64,000 nucleotides of DNA from Escarpia spicata (lineage: Eukaryota > Annelida > Polychaeta > Sabellida > Siboglinidae): positions 26,525,587-26,589,586 of the forward strand of contig OZ023217.1 of the NCBI GenBank assembly GCA_963995525.1. The letters are read 5' to 3'. Shown piece after piece: positions 1 to 34,463 of this stretch (positions within the stretch are counted from its first letter, which is position 1; the number at the start of each line of letters is the position of its first letter). The notes under the pieces are model-generated. The model was not told the origin of the DNA. It was given only the letters and a program-made list of their open reading frames with translations, and made no database searches. The position numbers were made by a program, and so were the translations under genes.

Positions 1-1925
1 ACATAAAGATTACTGATCTATGTACCGCATATGCTATGTACTACAATTTGTACATATATATATATAATAATTTTCCATTCTAGCTAGTTAGTGACTGAAA
101 AAACCCTTGAATGCTGTTATACATATTTACAGGATACGAACTGTCACAGATTTACAATATATAATTCAAGGGAAAAGATACCTCTGTGCATACTGCACAC
201 CTTCTATATTACTAGCTAGATTATTTACCGCAATTTGCTATATACAAAAGTGGGGGGCTCAAACCCCCTTAGTGATCTGATATTGACCGTGCTAAATTGC
301 AGATATTATATAAAAGACAATACATGTACATCAAAGACACACTGGGAGGGTGGGAGGGAATCAAAATTTTGTTGACAGTTGAAGATGAAGTGTTCTGTAC
401 GGCAATGCGAATCGAACTGAACGAGAACCCGCTTCTCTGTTCTTACTGCAAACATTTTCCCGCGCATGCGCTGCTGGCCAATCGCGTGCCGCTCAGGTGA
501 CGCGGTTTAATTAGCATTCTAGGCCAGTTTAATTAAGCGCTGGGGCGAATAAAAGGGGTGTGCAGTATTAGAGGGGAAACAGGTTGTTTTTACCACCTAG
601 CTTATCCGCTAGGTGCTCGCTACGTTGTTACACAAAAAAGCTTTTCATCCTGAAGGCCAAAAATTAATATCTAGGTTTATGCTGCATTTTTTTATTTTCC
701 TGGATCTCACATTAGATACAACTGTTGTCATATATATATATAGGTCACGCGGAGCAAAGGATGTCTACAAACTTGCAAAAAAGTGTTCAGTGTGTGGACT
801 GTGTATACTTTCTCAAATTAAAAATAGGCAAACAGGTTTTTGAGGAATATTTTGATAACAAACGCAGATCACGTGATATATCGGTGACAGTTATGTAAGC
901 ATCTGTAATATTTCAATTTACCAGATGAAATTGTAAGCAACTGTTCACACTAATCACCACATGAAAGCTTGTGGTGTTTATACATTTAATGCATTGCGTC
1001 TTGTCATACAGTGTTGATTTTGTACACGATGCAGCAAAAACCAAGTGTTTCCGTTATGAATATTGTAAGTATTTCACTAAAAACAACTTATTTGTCACTT
1101 TTTTTGCAATTCAATTAATAAAATAAGTGGTTCTGATTTAAAATATTGGTATGTTGCAGAATGATTTCTAAAATTGTTGATGAAAACTGCATATTACAAT
1201 TGCATACAGCAGAAATCGAGTGAACCAGTATACTATTGAGCAATCTGCTTCTCTTTCTAATTGTATTCTGCAGGCCTGAATAAATGATGATATATACATT
1301 ATATACGTATATACACCTAACAGAGTTACCATGATAGTAAATGGCAAGAAAAAACATAGATTGTTAATAATGTTCTGCTTAAAGAAGCCTGTAGATCATA
1401 GAGATTATATTAATGCAATTAAACCTAATCCCATTTTGTACACAAACATTTTGTTGGCATAATTTTGAACACTGAAAGTGGACCCAAATATGTGACTTGC
1501 CACAGCTAGTTCTAGTTGTTTCCAACACTCAGCAACATTCTATTAACTGACTAGTCTGTATTATTGTGGTTACAATGTAATGGTCTTATGAGGTCTCAAT
1601 CAACTAGTCAGCCTTTTTTCAAAACAGCAAAGTAGTGATTAAGTTGCAAAACTGTTAAATTGTGTTGTCTGTCGTTTTTTTTATTCCATAATGAACTTTA
1701 AAATTATACCTCATTTGTTGAAATATCTTCTGTAGTTTTTTATTTGTTTTTAATCTTGTGGTTTGTAAATACATTGTATTTTATTACTTTGGAATTGTTT
1801 GTCAAGAAAAATAAACTGGACATTGTGTGACTGGAATGGAATCACAGAACTGTAAACTGTCAATGGACTACAAACTATTGAAGCCAGAAGAAACACCAAG
1901 GTGCTGACACAAGCAGGTTAGTTCA
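1..1925. other. Unassigned DNA, probably dynein intron
   Basis: I recognise no gene here. It probably belongs to the intron after the last dynein exon in the window (minus strand, ends at 5271), whose next exon must lie beyond position 1. Two small structures are visible: an AATAAAAGG box at about 549-557 within a locally GC-richer patch (about 400-600), and a perfect 8-bp stem with a 6-nt loop at 594-615. They could be the edge of an LTR or a promoter, but nothing confirms that. Confidence 0.4.
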
Positions 1926-1929
1926 AAAG

Positions 1930-2470
1930 ACTTAATGACCATCCCATGCATCCAAGAATGAGCAAGTCAACAAAAGGGAGACTCAAAAGATCCAGGTTCA
2001 TACACAAGAGCAGGATGCTTGAAAGTAAAGACCCAGAACTGTTGGATCACATGCCAGAACTCATACCGTCAACTGCATCTGTTCCATTATGGAAGAGGAA
2101 ACATTTCCCTTTCCAAAGACCACATACTGGGAATACAGAAGAAGGGAACAGAGTATGATGAGGACAGAAAAGGCACATCCCTGGAGTTCATACACTCTAG
2201 GTAGCCTCATGAGCAGTGGACTCATGCCTACACCGATGGGTCTGCTACCGAAGCAATCTGAGATGGAGGTGGAGAAGTGTACATCAAGTACAGAGAAAAA
2301 GAAGCATGACACACAGTTGCAACCAGCAAATATTCCACCAACTTCAAAGTTGAAACAGAAGCCCTGAAAACAGCTGCAGTACAACTGCAGAACAACCTCA
2401 GGAAAACACATGAAAACACTGTCGGCTTTACAGACTACATGGTGGTGTTGAGGTTTTGAGGACAACGGCA
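1930..2470 (+). pseudogene. Non-LTR retrotransposon fragment: RNase H domain, decayed
   Basis: One plus-strand frame across 2205-2460 reads as an RNase H domain: a YTDGSA motif (first catalytic Asp), an ETEAL motif (catalytic Glu) and an FTDYM motif (third Asp), in the usual order and spacing. Two in-frame stops interrupt it, one just before DGGG and one before HTVATSK. Upstream, 1946-2158 looks like the basic linker between RT and RNase H of a LINE polyprotein (KSTKGRLKRSRF and a PELLDH segment). No RT core precedes it, so this is a truncated insertion. RNase H is carried by several LINE clades, and I cannot assign one. It lies in the presumed dynein intron, opposite to the host gene. Confidence 0.7.
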
Positions 2471-2479
2471 TCATTTGTG

Positions 2480-3965
2480 AGGGTAACAGACATTCGTGTC
2501 TAAGTGAATGACGAAGAAGAAACGTGACTGGTAAAAAGCATCAATAAAACTAATATCAGTCAAAATAGGTGAGGCGTATTTTGTCCGGGATGTGCACTTT
2601 GCTCCAAACTACTCTAATCGCTATCATTGTCCAATAGTTCCACAGGATGCCATCAGGCAGTAGCAGCAGTTCCAACAAGAGAGCATGCATTAACATGTCA
2701 CAGCAGCCAGTCGCACCGTCATCATGTCATGAACTCCCTAGCAAATCATCGCACAGAACTCGTCACAAACAACAAACAAAGTATTGGCAAAAAATGTTGT
2801 GTATGCCGGGCTTTATACTAAATTATTTCCATTGACTATAGCAGATTTGTCATTTATGTTCAGAGGTTTGGGCGGCAGAATGTTCGATGTAGCCATTTGC
2901 AATTTGTATCATTAGCAACTAGTGACAGTAATGTAAATGACGTACTTCAAATAACCATAATCCCTGTTGTGTTTGCTTGTTACAATGTTCATAATGCATT
3001 GTAGCATTTCTGTTATTTGTGTAATTAGAACCGTATTTCCTTTTTTATTGGTACATCCTAGACAGTCTGGTATACAGCCTATTGTTAGCAGGACAGATGT
3101 TGGGGAACTTGGTTGTACAAGTGCAAGAGCACCCAGCCTGAAGGATTGATATTTACCTCAGACCACCTAGCATGTTAACTAGACAGGGATTATTACATTA
3201 TTTATTTAGGGGGGTTTAAAGCTAGTTAAATGCAAATTTTAGGTGTGACCCGTAATGGGTCCAACCCATGTTGATGATTGGCTAAATCCAGTCATGTGTT
3301 ATATAAAGCTGCAGAGGCGGATCCAGAGAGGGTAGTTTAGGAGGGGCCCAAAAACCTCCACTGCGGCCGACACAAATTCATATTCAGACCTTCAGCATGA
3401 CTATGCTGTCGTGCTGTCAGATCATTCATGATGTCAGAAGATGTGGAGTGTTATATACTCATTATTTGAGCGGCTCATTATTTAGTAATAACTGAGATGA
3501 TAACGTATGCACAACAGGTTCTTTATTTTGCACACCGCACATAGACAGACTGTGTGCTGCTCAGTTCTGGCATGCACACTCTGCTTATTTGGTTGTAAGC
3601 ATTAATAAACATAATGCATACATAACAGGTGTGCTGTTGAAAATAATAATTTTTTGTAGCCACATCACCGTAACTTCAGCTTATTGTAACCTAAACGGGG
3701 GGGTACATTCCAAAGGTATGGGGGCATGTTAATGGGGGCCATTCAAAAAGGTCTTGGAGCATGCCAAATTCCAAAGGTCTATGATTTACGATTTTGTATA
3801 AAAGTATATGTTATACAGGAGAAGGTATCTTGGAGATCCGTGTCGAAGTAAATGAGTGGGAGGGTTGAACTAGCAGAGGCCACCCTATAGTCTTGAGTGG
3901 GTTGTAATGGCAGAGGCCACCTTATCATCTATGTTTAGACATGAGGCACGTAAGATATCATTTGT
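2480..3965. other. Unassigned intronic DNA
   Basis: No coding region, RNA gene or clear transposon terminus was recognised. The short open frames here lack domain motifs and have skewed low-complexity composition. Confidence 0.4.
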
Positions 3966-3967
3966 GA

Positions 3968-4180
3968 GGAACGAGTAATAATGGTTATGTTCACTATGCA
4001 AGTTGATGTGAACTGAGAGGACTGTGAAGCATTGTAGTGAAATACTGATCAAGAGAATCAGAGAATAATGTCGTCTAGGAGGCACGAGTGACAATGGTTA
4101 TGCTCTCAGTGCAAGGTAAAGTAAACATAGAGGACTCTGAAGTATTGTAGTGAAATACCGATCGAGAAAATCAGAGAATC
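3968..4180. repeat. Two-copy imperfect tandem duplication, 113-bp period
   Basis: The segment starting ACGAGTAATAATGG at 3971 recurs as ACGAGTGACAATGG at 4084, and the block AATCAGAGAAT recurs at the same 113-bp offset. The copies differ at many positions, so the duplication is not recent. The copies lie just upstream of the tRNA-like SINE head at 4380-4463. Confidence 0.75.
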
Positions 4181-4379
4181 GACATGGTGACAATATTGCT
4201 GAAGCATGACGGTGAAACATCATTATATATAATGACCATATTTTCATTTTTGTGGTGAATAAATAATTACTACAAAAATATAAATATTTACAGTGCATCA
4301 TAGTATACAAAATGATTTGGTTTATATTACTTCGTGAAAACATAAACAAAAAAAGTGTAAAGAAAATCAATAGTTTGCA

Positions 4380-4463
4380 TGGTGTCAGGATTGAACCGGC
4401 GTCGCCCGATTGTAAAACAAATGACAAGAAACCAACGTGCCTACCAACTGAGCTAGCAGCACC
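4380..4463 (-). repeat. tRNA-derived SINE head / tRNA pseudogene
   Basis: On the minus strand this 84-nt segment starts GGTGCTGC and ends TGACACCA. It has a good Pol III A box (TAGCTCAGTTGG) and B box (GGTTCAATCC) at the expected spacing, and the outer four bases of an acceptor stem pair (GGTG with CACC). The lower acceptor stem and the anticodon arm pair poorly, and an unrelated AT-rich sequence follows. This fits a tRNA-derived SINE or tRNA pseudogene better than a functional tRNA, though a diverged tRNA is not excluded. Confidence 0.6.
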
Positions 4464-5129
4464 AGCAGAAACTCACAGACTGATTTAAGTTGTTATAATA
4501 AATTGTACAACTCCTTCATATATCGATATTCTAGTTATATTATGATATTATACACGTTATTTTCTGTAGCTGGATAAAATATATGTTTGCTATGTATGTT
4601 TATTGGTGTAGATTATCTCCTGTTGGTTGCATTCAATATAATTACCTGGTACTCTGAAAACGAGCCCAAGCTCGGCGAAACCTAGTTGACTTGTAGGCCC
4701 ATTCGCATTCATCGTTTTGAATAAAATTCGATTCATGTGGAATCGTAAGATAACTGCTTGTTCCTCTATGATGACTAGTGTTTGCATTACGTCGGAATAT
4801 TGCACAATAACTCATTCTGACGCTTGTTTCGACCCAAAAGCTATACTTGTAAACATGCTCTGAATGCATGGAAAGGGTTGGCCTGATGCGAGTGTGTGTG
4901 TCATAATTGACGTCACGATACCACGTGATCGCCTAGCTCATTAAAATTTTATTTTCCGCGGGAATCGCTTCACAGATGGGTTTTAAATCGAATTTATGCT
5001 ACAAATGTATTTTTCTGTATTTTTTTAATATTGTCAAATGATACATACAATGCTAAACTTTGTGTACACATGGAAAATGGGTTTTAGTAATGCCTTATTT
5101 TTATTTCCTTTAAGCATACTGTACGTTTA

Positions 5130-5154
5130 ATATATATATATATATATATATATA
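5130..5154. repeat. (TA)n microsatellite
   Basis: Uninterrupted run of about 12 TA dinucleotides in the intron after dynein exon 5. Confidence 0.95.
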
Positions 5155-5270
5155 AACAAACCTTAAATAATGCATATTTTTATGTGCTTTATGTAACGTA
5201 AAATAACAGTATATTAAAAATGCTAAAACCTTGTGCTATGAAATAGACAATAATTACTGTTGAACCTCAC

Positions 5271-27765
<22,495 letters not shown>

Positions 27766-28149
27766 CGTGTCTAAAACATTTAACCATTCATATGAAGAGT
27801 TTCAGGACAAAACACCATTTCTGAAATTTCATCCAAACACAGACAAAACATTTGTTTAACCACTTGTTAAGTTAGTATAATACCTAATTTATATCAAAAC
27901 ATGATAAATCCCAGTTGAACAACATGTACGATAGAGCATTTGTTTCCAAAACATGATAAATGCCATCTGTTTTTCTTATAAAAACATGATATATTAATTT
28001 CAGCCAATTAGCACTGCATTGCTACTCTTCCTGCTGTGGGCAGTGATTGCGCTCACTGTTTGGATATATTCCGTTTTAACCAAAATAACATGGATATAGC
28101 CGGGTATGTGTCTCGCCAAAGTTAGGTAAATTACCCAGGTCCCAGCTCT

Positions 28150-29760
28150 TAACATAAACCCTGCATGATGACCACCTTCAACACGCCATTTGAAGACATC
28201 ATTATCTTTGACTGCCAATGGGAATCTGCTCAGCACCAGAAGTCTTCCACAAGACCGTGTACAAGTACCTCAAGGGAATTTATGGCATCTGTGTCTACAT
28301 TTGATGGCATCTGTGTCTACATGGATGATATCATTGTATCATATCTTGAGAAAGTAGTGAAGAATCTAGTACATTGAGAAATACTTGTCAGCCAGAGCTT
28401 CCATACCTTTGAGAAGTGGTGACATCACAGGGAATAAAGCCAGACCCTATGAAAGAACAAGCGAGAGACGATAAAAAGATTGGTGGCCAGTGGATGCTTG
28501 TCAGAAATGCATCACGATCCACGAGTGTAAGCTGAATGCAATTATGCACAAATTGAGAAGGAACAGCTCATAGTGGTATTTGCATATGAAAAATAAAGAC
28601 CCAATAGTTACTTCTATGAATTTATTGTCACAGCAGGGATACATCACAAAATTACAATTTCATTGAAACCACTGTGTCATGTACCATCTTGAATACAGCA
28701 CTTATTGCTCTGTGTTCAGAAGTATGACTTAACACTCAACTATGTGCCATGGAAACACCTAAAATTAGCAGACGTGTTATCGAGAGCTTTTTCACTGAAT
28801 GAAGTTCCAAGCAGGTGTGCTAATACACGCGTGAGCACTGTGAAAGTTGAACTGCCTGTCTCACAACAGAAGTGGCAGGAAATCGCAGAGGAGTCTCAAG
28901 AGACAGTGATGATGTACTCATGCAAGTCAAGCACAGCAATAAAGATGATCATACAACTTGCCCTAAGTCATATGCAACATTTGTAGTTGGTGTGCTACTG
29001 AAGCACCACAGAATTGTTATACCAACAAGTATGAAGTCACAGATGCAAGCACTTGTGCATCAAGAAATGCAAATGAAGAGCTGTAGGTGTCATGTACTGG
29101 CATAGCTGTTTACCAGAAGAATCATTATGTACAGCAACAATAGCCATTACAGTCACATGAAAGGCCAGATAGGCCTTGGGCTAAAGTCTGAAACTTGAAG
29201 CCTTATTACCTAATCACAATCGACTACTTCTCACATTATCCAGAGGCAGTGTTGTTGTCAAGTGAAACATGTGGAAAAGTCATTATCCACATTAAGGTGT
29301 TGTTCACAATATATGGCATTTCTAGCACACTGATGCTTGATGCAGGTACCTAATTCTCCAGTGCTAAGTTTCAAAAGAAGAAGAGTGGGGCTGTGATCAC
29401 AAAATATCCAGCCCATACTACCCCAGGCTTGCAAAGATTGGTGTATTAAAGGTGATCAGTTGCCTATTGACAAAAGCTGCAGAGAAAGGAGAGGATCCTT
29501 ATCTATAGTGATGTTAGCATACCCTTGGACAATTGTAAATCAGCACCGTCAGAACTGTTGCTCAAAGGACACTTAGAATGCGGTTGCCATCTGCAAACTA
29601 GAGGTGTATTTTTCATCAAGAGAATAACAAGACACGATGACAGATATAAATCATTGCCTGAACTTCACCTCAGCTCGACAGTATATGTGTCAAACAATTG
29701 ACACATTACATGACAGAATAATACTGTGCCAGTGGTTGGAACATAAGCAGTCTGCTTGTG
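28150..29760 (+). pseudogene. Second Ty3/Gypsy retrotransposon remnant
   Basis: Pieces of Gypsy pol in order: MTTFNTPF then LPMGICSAPEVFHKTVYK (frame-shifted), VYMDDIIVS with the YMDD catalytic box intact at about 28316-28345, an RNase H/connection end with LNYVPWKHLKLADVLSRAF at 28735-28800, and integrase text YLITIDYFSHYPEAVLLSS with FTIYGISSTLMLDAGT at 29205-29350. The expected D-N-G is D-A-G. A 21-bp duplication of ATGGCATCTGTGTCTACAT at 28286-28327 breaks the RT just before YMDD. No LTRs identified. It lies upstream of the first visible dynein exon. It differs in sequence from the element at 19280, so it is a separate lineage. Confidence 0.82.
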
Positions 29761-29769
29761 TTCTATAGA

Positions 29770-30210
29770 TTAACTAGATCAGATACAATTATATTTGTAA
29801 AATTGTAGTTACTTATATTTATACATTTTCCTTATAAATTAGTTACGTAGACATTAGATCAATGGACACTTATTAGTTGGAAAATGTTGAAGTTACACTT
29901 ATAAGTTTGAAAAAGGAGATCGAACCTGATCATAAAACATATCTTAATCTACATTCATCTATGTATGCAGTACCAACCAGCCATTCCGCAGATAATTCCA
30001 TTTATTGAGGCCCCATTATATGTCTGAAATTATGTGGAATGATTGAATGAATCTTCTTCTTACATTAATGACCATTGGTCAAGCAGTTGACCATTATTGT
30101 CATGTACATTTAAGAAATTAGACCATCGCTCAGGGATGCCACAACAGCTTTTTCTGTTTCTCTGTGTGGGGTCTTTTACTTCCCCTGGCATAGACACCAG
30201 ATAAAAGGGA
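29770..30210. other. Unassigned AT-rich DNA
   Basis: No feature recognised between the Gypsy remnant and the small TIR element. Confidence 0.4.
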
Positions 30211-30215
30211 CCAAC

Positions 30216-30669
30216 GCAGAGCTTCCAAGTTTCCTGAGATCTCCCGAATTTTCACAGAATCTATCAAATCTCCTGAATTTGAATACAAATCTCCCAATTT
30301 TATTTGAAAACTTAAAAAACGGCACTGCAGTCCCAGAGTGCCTTGTTGGCGTGCAAAATCAATGTTTCCTCTGCATGCTATCAGTTGCAGATGTCACCAG
30401 GTTTGCTGGAGTCGGTTGGAAAGGCGACTCACGCTTTAGAACACTATGTTGCAGAAGCAATAAAATGACAATTGCATGGCGAGTTTTACACTAGCACTAT
30501 ACATCCATATTTTGTAATGTTGTAGGTTTTGCTGGTATGTGTGTGTTTCACTTTAGGAGGCTTTCGATAAGCATTCCCTTTTTAAAAATTACCGGTAAAA
30601 TCTCCCTATTGTGTTTTTATGATATAGGGAAATCTCCCTATTTTGGGTTCATTCAACTTGGAAGCTCTG
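30216..30669. mobile_element. Small TIR element (MITE-like), 454 bp
   Basis: The left end reads CAGAGCTTCCAAGTTTCC, and the right end in reverse complement CAGAGCTTCCAAGTTGAA. CCAAC flanks both sides (30211-30215 and 30670-30674), suggesting a 5-bp target duplication. The interior has recurrent ATCTCCC words and no transposase domain. Superfamily not assigned. Confidence 0.65.
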
Positions 30670-30825
30670 CCAACTGCTTATAATGTTTCTTCCGAAAGAC
30701 ACAGGCAGTATAGGGTGAACAAAATTGCCCAAATTTCAACACACCCTCGACCACTGCGTCATTTGCATAGCCATAGAGGTAGAAAATTTACGCAAAAACA
30801 ACACATAATGTATAAGGGAGCGCGA

Positions 30826-30905
30826 TAGTGTACGTCGTAGTGGTTAGCATATCCACCTGGCATGCCAGCGCTCTGAGTTCAAAACCTGGACTGGGCAGGC
30901 ATGAT
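30826..30905 (+). repeat. tRNA-derived SINE head
   Basis: Contains a Pol III A box-like TAGTGGTTAGC at about 30838-30848 and a B box-like GAGTTCAAAACC at about 30876-30887, with the tRNA-like CCACCTGGCATGCCAG between them. No clean cloverleaf closes, so a functional tRNA is unlikely. Its body differs from the SINE at 4380. Confidence 0.55.
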
Positions 30906-31609
30906 ATTTGGTGTAGAAACCTAGCTGTCAGCATTGAGGACAATGTACCTTCAGTGCCAGCATAGCCATAGGCATAGAAAGAAAAAAAGGTCGGTTTTGC
31001 AAAAATGCTCTTTAAAAGGCCAGTTAGTAGTTGAAAGTGACCTCATAAGACCATAACATTGTAATAAAAATGTATATAAACTAGTCAGTTAATTTAGAAC
31101 GCTGTTGAGCGCTGGAAACATCTAGAAAAAGAACGAAGCTAGCCTACTTATAGTTAAAATACAACATTGTATCAATGTCCATGCACATGGAGTCGGATAT
31201 GGTCATACTCATCATCATGGACATGGTGCATGGCGTGAATTACTACATAAGTACCAAACTCAGCACTTGTGTCGAATCTGGACCCACCTCGATTCCCCAC
31301 AAGTGCCTTATCTTACCTTAACGATTCATGCAATAACTAACTGTCAATTATTTGTTGCAAATGTTGCGCGATTGTATTTTCGTTAGTCGGTTCAGAATTA
31401 TCGCCACCATGATTGCTTTTGCTTGTTGCGGGCGCCCACTGGTTGCTAGGGCTTGGCGTTTCTTAGCGGAAACATATGGGCCGTATTCTATTTGACGTCG
31501 GCCGAGCCACCGGAAGCGAAGAAAGCGGAGCCGGTCAAATCACTTAAATACTATATAATTTATATAGAATAGACTTCGAAGCACTTCGAGGAGATGGCAA
31601 CCGCCTTGT

Positions 31610-32620
31610 TTATCGCTTATGTCAATCAATCAATCTTTATTTCAGTATATAAAAGCGTACATGTAATATGCATTATGACATATATATTATATTATAATAT
31701 CCGGCTTTTTGCCGACGATTGTATTCTATACAGGTGTATCAATGACAGTAATGACGTAGAAGCCCTCCAGTCCGACCTGCATAGGCTGGTGGACTGGTCT
31801 GCAACCTGGCAGATGCATTTTAATATCAATAAATGCTCAGTTATGCATATCACCAAGAAGAGAACTATCCACCGATCTCAGTATACCATCAATGGAGACA
31901 GCCTGGGAACTGTACACCATCACCCGTACCTAGGCGTGGAGTTCTCTGATGACCTCAGATGGAACACTCACATATCCCACCTATCTGCCAAATCCAACCG
32001 TATATTAGGTTTTATAAAGAGAAATCTGTATAAATGCTCAGAGAAAACTAAACAATCGGCTTACTTTGCACTAGTCCGCCCTAATCTCGAATACGCGAGC
32101 GCTGCTTAAATTGGGATCCATACACCAAAAAAAATATTAACGAACTTGAGAAAATACAGCGACGAGCAGCGAGATTTGTAATGGATAACAACAGTCGGGA
32201 AAGCAGCGTAACATTAATGATGAAAACACTCAAGTGGGAGTCCCTAGAGCACCGCAGAGAGGTCAGCCGCCTAGCAATGTTCTATAAATCTGTACATGGA
32301 GAAATAGCCCTTCCTTTGCCGAGCCACCTCGTTCACTCAATCAACAACACTCGTGGCCACAGTGAACGATTTATTCAGGTGCCGGCAAGGACTCAGGTTT
32401 ATGCTAACAGCTTTTTTAATAGAACAGTAAGGAACTGGAACGGACTAACCGAAACAGTTGTGTCTGCATGCAGCCACGGTGGATACTTTTAAATCTAGGC
32501 TGGGCAGACAACTCTAAAAATTCCCTGTAGGGCTATGCCATATGCCCCCCGTCCCCTATATTGGCGTAATGACCGTATGGTTTTTGCCAATTATTATATA
32601 GACATATAGACATAGACATA
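31610..32620 (+). pseudogene. LINE 3' half (Jockey/CR1-like RT end), 5'-truncated
   Basis: Reads RLFADDCILYRCINDSND (RT motif C, F-A-D-D) at about 31698, then LHRLVDWSATWQMHFNINKC, HPYLGVEFSDDLRWNTH, KTKQSAYFALVRPNLEYASAA (31594-32106). A TGG to TAA-type break at 32107 is followed by ELEKIQRRAARFV, LKWESLEHRREVSRL, and NSFFNRTVRNWNGL ... TFKSRLGRQL. The sequence ends in short TAGACA repeats at 32595-32625, as LINE 3' ends with microsatellite tails do. It is little decayed compared with the LINE at 15330. Confidence 0.88.
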
Positions 32621-32639
32621 GACAATACAGTCAACATTC

Positions 32640-32880
32640 AAATTGAGTGATTTCAAACTATATAATATTCCAGTTTATCAAAGTTTTTTGATATGCTTCT
32701 ACAATGAACTGTTATTGTAGACAGTGTATTATTTATATTTAGTTTACTTTGCAAGTTATGGAACTCAGAATCGGTATAGTACCTACATTCATTTAAACAG
32801 TGTTGTACATTGACTAGTTGGTCATCAGTGTCAAGTATGATATCATCTATGCTATAGCACAAGTCCCTTTCGTAGGCCAT
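32640..32880 (-). pseudogene. LINE 5' fragment: start of endonuclease domain
   Basis: Minus-strand frame from ATG at 32880: ERDLCYSIDDIILDTDD, NVQHCLNECRYYT, then LSTITVHCRSISKNFDKLEYY. The N-C-R-S-xx-K-NF-D-K-x pattern is the opening of the apurinic endonuclease of CR1/Jockey-type LINEs. Only the first 75 or so codons are present and the sequence stops at the tail of the plus-strand LINE. LINE copies usually lose their 5' end, so a 5'-only piece is atypical. Confidence 0.65.
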
Positions 32881-33607
32881 TTCAAATCCGAGTGACTAAT
32901 GTTTTCCTCTATTCCAGTTCCTTTATCGTCTGCACTGATCGCGGGGGTTCAGTAGGTCACGCTCGTTCACGATTGTTACTCTTCTCCCGTTGCTAAGGAG
33001 GCACACGATTCTTCCATCAAGTGTCCATGTATAGCCATAATACCTTCAACGGTGCGTGCCTTCTGCAACAGTTCCGGATATCAATCCTTGGATCATCCTT
33101 ACAATGACTTTCGTGCATGATTACTTAATGAAAGAATTTCCCTCACAAAGAAATATGAATGGGATCACTATATCTTAATATTTTCTAACTGCACGCGCCG
33201 TTACTTCGTTGGATTAAAAGTATGGACGCACACATGGATGAAAACCGCTAACAATTATCGCGCCAGTTTTCCCATTGGTTACAAACATAACAGCATGGTG
33301 GGGTTATCTAGTGTTCAGATGATTACTGGGTGGCAATTGCACTGCGTGGGGGCGAGAGGAAATACCCTTTCTTTCGCTTCACCGGAAGTCGATCCTGCTA
33401 CTTGGAACGACAAATAGAATACAGCTTTGTGTCTGTGGGTGACCTATTTTTTAATAATCAACTTCCGGATTTACGTCAAGCTTGAATGGCCGTGGAACGT
33501 AAATACGAAAGAAAGTAAGTAGTGCATTTTGTTATAATTTGGTAACATGTTGTAAGGTCGGACTGAAGTAACATGCTATAATTGTAAAACATTACTTTTG
33601 TAACTTA

Positions 33608-33717
33608 GCTAGGCCTAAGGCTAAGCCTTAACTATAATAAATAAACACAACAACTAAGTCTAACTCTAACTTGAGTCTAAGACTAATAATATAACTTAAG
33701 CCTAAGCCTAAGCCTAA
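33608..33717 (+). repeat. Degenerate (CCTAAG)n, telomere-like short repeat
   Basis: CTAAGG/CTAAGCC/TAAGTC variants recur at 33610-33720, ending in three perfect TAAGCC units right against the foldback element. Related words reappear at 34480-34500 and 34740-34795, so the foldback seems to sit inside the tract. Confidence 0.7.
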
Positions 33718-34463
33718 GGGCCTCGGCTCTGTATTCCCCGGAACGAATCCGGAACGGATTTTTAAAATCATCTACCATTCGTTGTATGCTTCGCCTGGGA
33801 CTTATATTTCACACATAGTTAAATATTTTTATAATATGACATGTCCTTAAATATGAAGGCATAATATCTACATTAATGTATATTTATATGCGATGGAACG
33901 TCCCGGAACGTCGATTGAACGGATTTTTAAGGTCATCTACCATTCGGTGTGTGCTTCGCATGAGACTGATACTTCGCACATAGTTAACTATTGATATAAT
34001 ATAACATGTCCATCAATATAAAGTCATAATATCTACAATAATGTATATTCATGTGCGATGGAACGTCGCGGAACGTCGATCGAAGATGGAATTAAGATGG
34101 CAGACGATGACAGCGTTGAACTTTTGGCTGTTCCATCTATTGAACACACAGTTGTGTGTGGACATGTTATATTATATCAATAGTTAACTATGTGCAAAGT
34201 ATCAGTCTCATGCGAAGCACACACCGAATGGTAGATGACCTTAAAAATCCGTTCCATCGATGTTCCGCAACGTTCCATCGACGTTCCATCACATATAAAT
34301 ATACATTAATATAGATATTATTTATGCCTTCATATTTAAGGACATGTCATATTATATCAATATTTAGCTGTGTGTAAAATATAAGTCCCAGGCGAAGTGT
34401 AAAACGAATGGTAGATGATTTTTAAAATCCGTTCCGGAATCATTCCGGGGAATACAGAGGCCC
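33718..34463. mobile_element. Foldback element: about 300-bp arms around a 143-bp loop
   Basis: GGGCCTCGGCTCTGTATTCCCC at the left end is matched in reverse complement by GGGGAATACAGAGGCCC at the right end (34450-34463). The pairing continues inward to TTGATATAATATAACATGTCCA (33990-34013) against TGGACATGTTATATTATATCAA (34157-34178). Each arm consists of two direct units of about 150-165 bp, each with TTTTTAA..TCATCTACCATTCG, a CTTCGC block and a CGATGGAACGTC block, and the loop contains part of a third unit. No open frame of note. This is the structure of foldback (FB/Galileo-like) elements, but no family assignment is possible from ends alone. Confidence 0.85.

Larger units (their letters stand above)
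31481..33430. mobile_element. DNA transposon shell with imperfect TIRs, hosting LINE pieces
   Basis: The left end CGTATTCTATTTGACGTCGG ... CACCGGAAGCGAAGAAAG matches the reverse complement of the right end TGTATTCTATTTGTCGTTCC ... CTTCCGGTGAAGCGAAAGAAAG, about 55-60 bp with gaps. The pieces between include a plus-strand LINE 3' end and a minus-strand LINE 5' end, both inserted into this shell. No transposase recognised. The target duplication is unclear. Confidence 0.55.

Noticed and set aside
4380..4463. Functional tRNA gene on the minus strand
   Set aside because: A and B boxes are good, but the acceptor and anticodon stems pair poorly and the flanks suggest a SINE.
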